Source: Numida meleagris (taxonomy: Eukaryota; Chordata; Aves; Galliformes; Numididae). From it: a stretch of DNA of 64,000 bases. Each line of letters opens with the position of its first letter. Within the stretch, counting starts at the first letter, position 1. The position numbers were made by a program, and so were the translations under genes. Location of the stretch: the NCBI RefSeq assembly GCF_002078875.1, contig NC_034415.1:18567975-18631974 (forward strand), given 5' to 3'. Shown piece by piece: positions 14,601 to 26,700 of this stretch. The notes beneath the pieces are model-generated. The model worked only from the letters and a program-made list of their open reading frames with translations. It was not told where the DNA came from and searched no databases.

Positions 14601-17600
14601 ATAATGCAGGAAGCTTAATTCCAGCAATGGCAGTCTCCCAGCTGCGGACACATTTCCTTGGAAGAGTTGCTGATCCCATAGAGGTAATTCGGTTTACCTG
14701 CAGTTTGCCTCTCACACCTTCCTATAATCTTCATCCAACTGGCATTTCCATTTTACTTTGTCCCGCAGGTGGGAATAGCAGTTGAAGGACTCCAGGAGAT
14801 GTTTGTTAGACGTTACTCTCCTGACAAGGACTGGGTGACTGACTATGACTTCAGGGAAATCCTGAAAAAGGTAAATTCTTAGGGAAGAAAAGAAAATATC
14901 TCAAGTGTTGTTTCCCCACATGTTATTAAGAATCAGATTTTCTTCCTCTTCTCATGCAGCTGTCGGACTGGAAGGCACTCCCCAGTGATAAACCTTTTGC
15001 ATCAGGTTACTTGAAGATGTTTGGCCAAGAGTTGTTCTTTGGTGGACTTGATAAAAGCACCATCCAAAATGTGTTGCAGGTATCATTTCAGAAGCACCAC
15101 CTCACAAGCATCAAAAGTATTAAAATGCTATTTCTTCCACATGTTCCCTCCCTTTTCCTTAACTTTTTATTTCAAGAGATTTTTTTTTGTCTTTAGTATT
15201 AATCAAGGCAAATAAATTCAAACTTTGATCAGGATTAGCTATAATCATTGCTTGCAGACATCCCCCTGAGGCACAGTTAATGACACGGATCATGATATTA
15301 AAGTTCTGCTTGTTTAGACAAGTTCAACTCTGTAATTGCAGGCATGGTATGCACGTGATGAAAAAATCCCTTCAATAAGGAGATTAATCAGTAGCCTTCA
15401 AAGTGGCATAGGAAGGCAATGGACCAAGGCTTTACTGCCTTCTGAGATTCGTCGTATTGTGCCTACCTGTGTTGGGTTCCCGATGGAGACCAGCTTCTAT
15501 TACTCCTCTGTCATAAAAGTGGCAGGAAATGGTAATGAATTTCAAGACCTCAGCAATACATACATGATTATCAGGATTGGGGGGAATTTCTAACACTTTT
15601 CTTTCTTTCTTTCTAATAGTTCAAGCGCAAATTACACCTTCTCCAAGGTCTGATTTCAGATTGACTGAGTTACTAAATTCCAACATTAGGCTGCGATCCA
15701 AAATGAGTCTAAGGTAAATATTTTGCATAAATTAAAAGAAATAAGATTTCAAAGGACAGAAGCCACAAAAAATTCAACAACTGTTTGCTTTATGCATATA
15801 ATTTTACCCTCTCATTCTAATTTTTCAGCATGGCTAAACATATGACCTTTGTAATTGGGATCAACACAAACATGATCCAGGCAGGGTTGGAAGCACGCAC
15901 CAAAGTGAATGCTCATGTACCTGTGAATGTTGTTGCCACTGTCCAAATGAAGGAAAAAAGTATCAAAGCTGAAATTCCACCGTGCAAAGAAGAGACTAAT
16001 TTAATTACTGTAAGGTAAGCCATAGCACTTATCTTTCTATGTAGTCATATCAACTCTTTCTGAATTAAACAAAACATTTGCTTAGGGATCTTGCCTTTGA
16101 CTGACAGCTTGGGTAACTGGCAGTGATCAGGGTAGATTAATTTAAAAGATAAACATGTACAAAAGGTTTGCTTGAAAATATGTTTTATTTCCTGTGGTCT
16201 TGACCAGAAAATCACTATTTTTCAGTCATGAGACTCATAAACTGTTTGAAGCTCATCTGGCATAAAATTTCTATCCCAATACATATATTTGGGTTGAAGA
16301 CACTGGGTAAGATATAAGCCACCTGTATTCTATCAGTTTTAACAGACAGCCCACAAGTTTGGTGCCTGTAAGCATAGAGGACTTGGTGTAACTTGTGTTT
16401 TTACTTTGTTTCCCTGTGGCTGTCATTTGGTTTTCTTGCCTGTTAGGTCTACTTGATTTATTATCAGTGTATGCAATTACAATACACTCTGGAAAACTAT
16501 TGTAGCCAGATGCCAAACAAATGAAAACAGATGGAAATACAAACACAAAGAGAGGGAGGAAACAGAAAGAGTATGTCCAAGGAATCAAAGCAGTAGACCA
16601 AAGCCTTGAAAACCTTCATATACACATGAAAAAACACTGAGAAAGACAAGCTAAAAATTCATAACACAGGAGAAAGCACCACTGACAACAAAAATAAGCT
16701 ACTACACAAGCTGCAGAAATGTTAACAAGTTTCTGCTCTAGGAATACAGCCATAACAAAAGAGCTCTGTTGCTTGATCCAGCTGCAATTAGCATTCATGG
16801 CTGCAGGCCCAGAGAAGCTCTGCAGGTCTCCTCAGTTTAGCCACCACAAAGGCTAATCGTTATTCTCCCTTGCTCCTCAGTGGTCACAGACCAGACTATT
16901 AGGCATTTGACATCACATACTCCTCCCTAATATGATTCCTCAGATCCATCAACTGTGACTGTAATCAGGTTCTCTGCACAGAGGAGGGAGTGTTTTAGCA
17001 GCTCACAGAGCATCAATTTTCTGTGTGTAAGCTGCTGTGGCACCACAGCCCAAATATTTTGTTCATTTTCTTAGGAGGACCAGGACAGTCCACTCCCAAA
17101 GTCATCAGGGACAGTAGGCACCTATTCTCACTAGCTCTCACTGTTGGATTGGGCAAAGTGGATATTAATGATCTCAATAAGTATGCTGAACTGGAATGAG
17201 AATATTGGAGATTGTGATGGAGTTTAGAGCCTCAAGGTGAGCTAGAAATTTTAGCAGAAGGATCTTTCTGGCAAATCAAAATAATAAATATTTTCCTTCT
17301 TTGACTGAAGATGAAATCAAATAAGACACAAAGGTGTTAAATACATTGAATAAGGCAAGACAGTATAAGAGATAGGGGATCACAGCCAAGTAGTCCATGA
17401 GTTCCACCCCAAGCCCTCCTCTAGACCCTGCAGCATTATCATTTATAAAGTGAAGTCAGCTGTAAATAGCTCTATAATGCCAAGTATATGAGAAAGCTAA
17501 TGCTCACTAGCTAACTTCTAGCACCATCAATTTTTCTCCAAAAAGCATTCCTGTTCACTCTTACAAAACAAATGCTTGGTGGGAATCGTGCAGAGCAATG

Positions 17601-20600
17601 AAACAGCAATGAGTACAAGTGAAAGCAAAGCAATAACTAGAGAATGTAACACTGAACCACGTCACTGAGAAGGTGAAAGAACAAGCAAAGTAAAATCTTA
17701 GAAGTATGAAGAGAAACAAGCAGGCCTAATATGCTGAGAGAAAGGATGCATATACCTTCTAAATAGAATGAGGGCAAAATCATAGTTTAATATAGACTTT
17801 CTCTTCCTTTTGCACAGCTTCACTAAAAAATAAGGAACCTATTGCATACAATATTTTAGAGATATTCTGACACCTTGTTTTGTTAGCTTTAAATGTTCTG
17901 TTTAAAGAAATGGTTCTAGAAAACCATTGCTCTTTCAGTTGTTTGTAAGCTCTGTTCAAAATACTTTAGTGTTAGGCATTTTGTCTTGACGGTCAGTGAG
18001 TTACCATCTATGCTACCATGTCATTACAGCTGGTCAGGATGTAATATTATTTTCCTTTTCATCTCGCACCCCCAGACACAAGTAGTAAACAGTCTTCAAT
18101 AGCATTTAGTTCAGTTATATCCTACATGCTGTACAGGTTATGACCTGTCACAGCTGTGGGATTTATATAGATTTCCAGGAGCAGAAGAGAAACTCAAGTG
18201 AGCAATCACAGATTTAAAGAAAAAAATCCCAAATACTTTGGTGATAGAGAGATTGCAAATGAAGGACCCAACGTTCTTTATAGTAAAAACCAGAACACAA
18301 TAATTAATCATAGCATAGAGAGAATATATAACATGTGTTTCAATTCAATCCTATCAAAGTTAAATTTAATTAAAAATAATAGTTATTTTTAAGGCTCTTG
18401 TAACATAATTATTTGGTATGCTACAGATGGTTGCTAAAACATACTTTTAAACAAAATTCACAGGAAGAAGTAAAAATCAAATAAATTTCAGGGAAATTAG
18501 TATAAATATGGAGATCTGCCAAAGAATGCACTTTGCAAATATATCACATATGCATAATGATAGACTACTGAAGTATCTACATAATCTTGAATAGAACCCT
18601 TACCATGGGGCTTTTTTGCTTGTTTTAACTGTAGGATAAGCAGAAATTGCTTTGCATGGGCATCTTATAAAATGAATTACAAAATTACAACACTGTACAC
18701 AACATGTAATGGAACATGCAGAAGAGCAAGCGTATGTATGTAGCACATGAGCTTTGTGAGCTTTCTGCAGTGCTTGTCTGGGGAAAGAGGAGGGCAATGA
18801 CTCGCACTCCAAACCTCTGTTTTTGTGACACGTTTACACCAAGGTCAGAAGGATATGTGCTGGAAAGTCAGAACATTTCACTTCATCACAGCAGAAAGAG
18901 AGCTAAAGATCTGGTTGTAGAATGCCTCTTCCTTCTCATTTCTTTAGGTATAATGTCATGCTGTGCTTTAAAAACCGGAAAAATAGTTTTTCAATGATCT
19001 TTTTGGTTATCATTTTTGTTTTAAACAGACATTGAGCTCTTCTGTCCCCATGTTAGGGATGTGTATAAGGCCACTCAACCTGAAATATCGGTGGGCCCGA
19101 TACAGCTGAATTGCTTGTCCCTTACCCTTCCAGTGAATTTGGCTTATACTGTAGCACAGCTTCTTCTCTCATCCAAAAAATACACTAATACATATTGGAA
19201 AATCTCCCTTTTATTTTCTTCTCCCTTGTGTGGGATCAGAGAGAGCACATTCTTTCATACCATAGCTTTAGGCCTTCTTTGTGACTGTTTTTCTTGTTAA
19301 AGGACCAGAGCTGGCTCTTGCAGCCTATTTTTACTGTACCGTGTGATTCTGCAGACATTGACATGTGTCACCTGTGATGCAGCTACATTTGTCGGCTCTC
19401 TGTGCTCAACAGGGAGGAATCGATCCTCTACTTTCATTAGGTATCAGGAGTAGACTATTGGCATAAAAAATACTAAAAAAATTGGAAAAGAAACCCCAGG
19501 GCTTTCTGCTTGGAGACCCAGACTGCAGTTCAGTGGTCATTTGAATTATTGAATGGGATTAAAATAAAAGCCATTTCCTTTTTTGTCCCTTTACCCAGAT
19601 GAGCCATCTGAAATGTAAGTTGATTTGTATTTTCTTTTATCCCCTCAGCTTGTTAGGGAGAATATTTTATTTCAGATTCCATTCTTCAAGGTTCTCCTTT
19701 CACCCAGCGTGGAGCATTGCTGTCATGTCCTTATCTAAAAAAAGAGAGAGATGGAAAAGAAAACAAAGCCCACAGGTGACACACGTTTTATTGAGGTGTT
19801 CCACATGAAGTGCAATTGTGTGCTTTACAGTGCACACAGCACGGTAGGAGCGTTCAAGAGGAAGAGAGTGCTATCAAATGAATACAAATTCATCTTTCAA
19901 ATAGGTTAGATTGGAATTGCTAAGGCTAGTACAGTGTGGACCATATTAAAATAGAGACCATTTTGCAGACCATCTTTCCATTTACTGCCACAAAGGCAAC
20001 CTCCATTGGCGGACCACAAAAGTCCCAGGGCAAGCAGATCAACTTCATACATGAGAAACAGCATGTGCAGACTTCTGAGCTGGATGTTAACTCTGATAAA
20101 TGACTAATAAGGTAGAGTTAGCACAATGTTAATAGCTCAGAGAAATAGGTTTTAATCTGTCAAAAGTATTCAATAGTCAAGACATTTTTCTGACCCAAAC
20201 CAAAACTCATGGTTCTTGCAACACTGTAACAACATCTATGAAGATTATAAGGTATGGAACCAAGGGGTCAAGATGTTTGGCCATGAGAGTCTCATACTAC
20301 TTGTATCACTTGCCCTCTTTGCACCTTATAGCTCTTGTCCTTTGTTCTGGCTAACACTCTTAAGCCCTACAGCACTGTAAACAACTTATGAAATACGTTT
20401 AGGTAAGTAGGTAGTAGATTCTTCACTTTCCAACATATCTATTTCTAAGGCATGTGGATATACTAGTGCATTTAGACAAAACTAGAAACATTTATTACAG
20501 ACTAAAAATATTGAAACAGCATTTAGTAGCCACCAATCCCTGGCATCTTTTTTTCTTTTCTGAATTATGGCAGTATGGCAGTTCAAGGAAGTGAGAACCA

Positions 20601-23600
20601 AGTTTAGCAGTGAATGTGCAAAAGTTAAACAAAAAAAAAAAGGAGATTCAAAAATTTAATAATTTAACCTACAGCCAGGCTTTTAAGAAGGCTGTTCTTC
20701 AAGGCATTAGGCATATGTAGATCCCACAGAGTACAGTTCTTTTAACTGATACCTGTGATTGTAAAAGCCTAACTGCAAGCTCCCTGGACTCAGACTGGTC
20801 CGTGTCTTTATTCATTCTAAGCAGTCCTTGAAAATACAACTAGCAGGAAAGATGCTGTAAACATCTACAAAGCCATTTGCAAGGTATGATACTTGTTGCT
20901 GAGTACATGCTACCTGGCATTATTCAGATCTTTTCCTCAGCAGTGCTTTATCAATACAGGTTCCCTCTAATGTTTATTCTGCAGCTCTAAGACATTTGCT
21001 GTTACACGAAATATTGAAGATTTGGCTGCTAGTAAGATGACTCCAGTTCTTCTACCTGAAGCAGTGCCTGACATAATGAAGATGTCCTTCGACTCAGATT
21101 CTGCATCGGGCGAGACTGATAACATCAGGGTAACTGATGTACTGTCTGACTATTCTTTTTTGGCTTTTAATCAGGAGAAAAACATTTATTTTCCCCATAG
21201 GAAAATGTACGATTCACCTCTGACAAGTGCTACTTTGCACAGAATAAGTCAGGCTCGATCTAATAACACAAATAACCCTGTAGTAACATTATTTTAAAAT
21301 CTGGAGTGTAATCACATCAGACTTGCAACACTTTTTCAAAAGCAAGAGCACTTGCTTTAGTAATTAATTTTACACTGCCATCTACAGGGTAGGCCCACAA
21401 TCTTTAAAACACTTTGCAGCCATAATGCAATCGTTACATTCCTGGGACAGGCAATATTCCATAAGATGTTCCAGTATTCAGCTGGAGAGCAAAATTTACT
21501 GTCACCTTTATTCAAGGATACATAGCAGTTTGTGTGTCAAGTCAACTGACTTCCTAAACTAAAGTTTTCCATAAAAGCTGCTACAGGCTTTCTATGATGG
21601 GCAGCATTGTGAAGGCCTCACCATGACATTTCATTCAATGGAAAACTGAGAGGTGAGGAATGCATTGTGCTGTTCTGGTTTCATTGTCATCCTGCAACTC
21701 TGAAGTTTTTCAGATAAAATAAGAGACAAACAGAGGGGTGAGTACAGCACTTTCCTATGGAAAAGTCAATAGGTAAATGTACTGTCAGCTGGAACAGTTT
21801 CCAATATCCTAGAACAAGCAAAGATCTCTGTGCCTACGTGCCCATTCTGAAAATTTATCACTCTGCAGTTATTCTTGAATGAGCAATAACTGAAAAATGG
21901 CACAAACTCGACCATTTCCCATTATTATTGGCATTCCTTTTGGAAAGAAAGGATTAGCATCAAAATTCTAGGTTTTCAGTGTGGTACGTACAAGTTTGGG
22001 AATGTTGTGAGACATGATAAAATGAGTAGAAAATTAACTGCAAACCACGTGTTACATATGAAAAGAAAACTTATGGTCGTTGTTTCCTTTGCCAGTTGCT
22101 TTATTTCTTCAGGAAATCATAGCTCTCATTTCATGGATTTGATTCTAATTTTAATTAATTTTAATTCACTCTTCCAGAAGCATCATTTATCACATGTAAA
22201 TGACACACTTTTGAGTGAAAACTTCTAACATCTGATATGCTTCGGACATCTAGGAAATTTCAGTGATCTTCTAGTTGATAAATTCTCACATCCAAGTCAC
22301 ACCACAAGTGAGACAGAATTTGCATGGGCACAGATGAAAGTTCTGTAGTTTTACCAAATTATAAAGCAAAGGAAAGAACTTCAGTCAGTCTAGAGCACAC
22401 TCAGATTGATGTTGAATTTGTTAACATAGTCTTATACTCTAGGAAAGCAAGATGAAATAATTAGAATTATTTTGTGATATAATTTTCCAGTCTTATAGTC
22501 TCAAGCGCTTTTTTGTTCTAGGTAGTCTAATCAAGCCATTTAGTTGATAATTTTGTCCAACTGAAAACCAAGTTATTCTACATCACAGCCTGCTATCTCA
22601 AACAAACTGGTTATTCTACCTTCTGTAGAATAAACGTATCTATGTCTGAAACTGGATTGATAGCATGTAAGAATTTCTCTTAATGTTGTCTAGTCTAACT
22701 TGATGAGTGTATTATCTAACAGGACAGACAGTCTGTAGAAGATGTTTCATCAGGAAATTCCTTCTCCTTTGGACATTCTTCTTCCTGGAAGGAGCCATTT
22801 GTTCAGTCCATGTGCTCCAATGCAAGTACATTTGGGGCTCAAGTGTGCATTGAGAAGAAAAGTGTACATGCAGCATTTATCAAGAATGTGCCTCTTTATT
22901 ACCTATTTGGAGAACATGCCCTTAGAATGAGCTTCAAGCCAGGTAAATACAATTGTGCACAAAAAAGAAAGCAAAGGGTGGGTAGGTGGATTGTTGTTGG
23001 TGTGTGTACGTATGTATTTTTATACGTATGTATACATCTTTTGTATCTTAAGTGCCACTAAAACTACCATTAGAACTTTCACCCTTGCTAATCTTGGCAG
23101 CAAACTCCATTGTAGCATGAATCTACCTCTCCCCTCTCTGTCTGAGCAGTGATTCCCAGCTCTCCCAGAGAGTGGCCATGCAGTGCAGTGCCTCTAAGCA
23201 TGGCCAGCATCACACAGAGCTGATCTGTACCTGCAGTGCGTGTCTGATGTGTCCTGAATCGTTGGATTTGGGATGCAAGCACAGAGCAATTGGACATGGG
23301 CAACAGATCTAATGCAGTGTCCTGTAGCTACACTTTAAAAACCCAGACTCTCAATGGGAATTACAGATTAACCTTGCCTGGATCTATTCCTAAATGTCTT
23401 AATCCATGATCATAAGAAGGGAAAGCACAGCAGGCCACTGAATTTAGGTCTGGCCTAACTGTTAGGACATTCTTTACAATTCAAGAGGAAAGTGTTTCTG
23501 ATGCCTAACTCACTCTCCCATGGTGTTGTCTAGCTAAGCAATCCAATTCACTGGATTTAAATTTAAGCAGATTATTTTGTTTACTGACATGAAAAGATTC

Positions 23601-23707
23601 TAGTATCATACTAACATTGTAAAATTTTATTATTGCCAGTATGCATTTTTTGCTGTTACTGAAATATTTTTTAAAGTTACTCAGTACACAAACACTCACA
23701 CACACCA

Positions 23708-23740
<33 letters not shown>

Positions 23741-26700
23741 CATACTTTCATTCGGGAAAGAATGTTTCAACAAATTATGGCAAAAAAAATTTGCTGCTTC
23801 TATTATTCAGTTACTACTATTAACAATAATACTGATTGTTGTGAAATTTCAGTCTACACAGATGTACCTATTGAAAAAATACAAGTCACAATTCAAGCAG
23901 GAGATCAAGCTCCTACAAAAATGGTACGTTTAGTTACATTTGAAGATCCAGAGACACAAGTATCTTCCAGCAAAGAAGCAATCAAAAGAGTGAAGAAAAT
24001 CCTTGATGACACTGATAACCAGGTACTGCTGTGAAAACCCACTTCTAGGTTTGTGCTGCACACAGAGCTTAGTTATTTATATTTCTTTTACTAAGCAGCC
24101 TCCCTTTTTTAGATAGTAAATGACAGGTGGAAAATCAAGTCAGGCTTTGGAGTACACAAGGCTTTCTGTGGGTCTTTGGATTGAATTCATCTCTTTTGCT
24201 GTAAATGTGGTGAAGGACTTTAGGGAGAGCAGGTTGGTTTGGTAGGTTTCTCTGAAGATCAGTCATGTAAGATCCAAAATAGATGTTGTGGGCCCAGAAG
24301 GTAGCTAGCACCTTCCAGTTGCTACAACTGTGGCAAAAAAGGTGTGACGCTTCCTACCTACCCAGCTATCTCTGAGGTAATCATAGTTACAGCCCTGTAA
24401 TTACTAACACTAGTCACACGTAATTGTATGATCAACAATTTCTACATGGGGATTTGGACTATTGTTTTACCTATTTGTGTTCTTAGCACATTATTATGTG
24501 TTGGCCTTATTGCAATGTATTGCAAGGATGCTATCTCAGGCTTACATCTTGTCTTTTAAGGTAGCAGAGAGATTCATAGCTCTCTGTATCTATTTTACCT
24601 ACAGCCTTCTGCAGGGACATAGAAAAATAGTTTTCTATTTCCAGTGGTTTCTAATGGTTTTCATAATGGTTTCCAATCAACTAGGCAACAAGAAAATCCA
24701 GAAGCTCCTCATCCAGTGCCAGCAGCATCAGTGAAAGCACTGAGAGTGCAACGAGCAGCCCCTCCAGCAGCGACTCTGACAACAGAGCATCACAAGGAGG
24801 CACCCAGATTAGTCTGAAATCAAGGCAATCCAAAGCCAAAGAAAAGAAATTCTACCCATTTGGGGACAGCGGCAGCAGTAGTAGCAGCAGTAGCAGTAGT
24901 AGTAGCAGCAGTAGTAGTNAGCAGTAGTAGTCGCAGCAGTAGCAGTAGTAGTCGCAGCAGTAGCAGTAGTAGTCGCAGCAGTAGCAGTAGTAGTCGCAGC
25001 AGTAGCAGTAGTAGCAGCAGCAGCAGCGATAGTAGCAGCGATAGTAGCAGTAGTAGTAGAAATAGCAAAACCAATAGTGGCAGCAGCAGCAGTAGTAGCA
25101 GGAGCAATAGCAAGGGTAGCATCAGTAGTAGCAGCAAAAGCAACAGCAAGGGCAGCAGCAGCAGTAGTAGCAAAGCATCTGGTACAAGGCAGAAGGCTAA
25201 GAAGCAGTCCAAGACCACATCATTTCCACATGCCAGCGCTGCTGAAGGAGATAGAAGTGTCCGTGAGCAGAAACAGAAAACACAGAGCACCAGCAGCAGC
25301 AGCAGAAGCACCAGCAGCAACAGCAGAAGCACCAGCAGCAGCAGTAGCAGCAGCAATGAAAGCGCTGGTGTTTCCCATCGCCAGTGGAAACAGGACAGAC
25401 AAGCTGAGACTAAACGTGTCAAGTCCCAGTTTAACAGTCACAGTAGTTACGACATTTCTAATGAATGGGTAACATTTTTTAATGCTTTGACTTCTACTAG
25501 GAGGTGATCTTCACTGAGCTGTAGGTAATAGCTTCTTTTGGAATTTTGCAGGAAACATACCTGCCAAAAGTATACCAGCTCCGCTTCAGGTCTGCTCACA
25601 CCCACTGGGTAGGTGCCTAAATCAATTGTATGTTGCTATGGTGGCTGGAGTTGATATGATCAAGCATACTGCTGGAAGACTTTGGTTCATTTCACTTGGC
25701 CATTCCGTATTGTCTAATAATATCACTCATGATTGACAAAATAAGAATTATAATTACTAAAATACTAACTATTGTACTGCATCCTTCTGTTGCAGCTCTA
25801 GGAATCCTCAGCTTTTCAGTGAGGATACCTTTGGGCTAGATGCTGTACAATACTCAGATAACAGAGACTTTGGGATAATTATAAAAAAGCAGGGCCTTCC
25901 AACAGGATTAACTGTTTCCATACTTTTTTTAGGCAATCATAGTAGAAGGACAAAATCATTGTGTATCGGTAGCCAGGTTCAGTATGCATTATTGCACAGA
26001 AGTACGTAAAGTACATCTAAGGATGACAATGAAGTGAATTTTGTAGGTGTTACCTGCAAAGTAATTGCTTATCCTGCTTATGAAAGAGAAAGATGATTTG
26101 TAGTGTTTTTAGTTAAATATTTATAATAATAATATAATAATTATTTATCTCTTTTTTTCTAAACAATCACTTGTTAAGTGCAAATTTAGTTTTGCCTGAC
26201 ATTAAAACTGGACAATACAATGTCACCATTTACAATCAATAATATCTGCATGGCATTCGTATTTGCAGAGAGGTACAGGTGGATATAAGGCACATCCCTA
26301 CCCAATTTCAGGTCTGCCTCATGATAAAATTCACACGTTGTCTAAGTTGCCTGCACAAGGAGGCTTGTAGCTCTGATTTTGATGTCTACAAATCCACAGC
26401 TTTTTAACCAGTTTGTGTTTCATAGCATTCAGGCCACAGGACATCAAGCAGCTCATCGTCATCTTCCTCTGAGTCTGGAAGCAGCCACAGCAACAGCAGC
26501 AGCAGTGACAGCAGCAGCAGGAAAAGCCACATGAGTGGCACCAGCAGCAGCAGCAGCAGTAGTCACCGTCATGGCGAAAAAGCTGCCCACAGCTCAAGGA
26601 GAAGCCCTGCGAGCAGAGGAGCCAGCACTCACCACAGACATGGATCCAGCCTGACACGCGAGGTAGTGTCTCAGAAGCTGCAGACAAACTCTAACCAGTT

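Noticed and set aside
16271..16588. 105-codon minus-strand frame in intron 19
   Set aside because: No domain, no splice context and low-complexity hydrophobic start; consistent with chance in AT-rich DNA.
24820..25422. Long minus-strand frame rich in Leu across phosvitin
   Set aside because: It is the antisense reading of AGC/AGT serine codons and contains the N; a shadow of exon 23.
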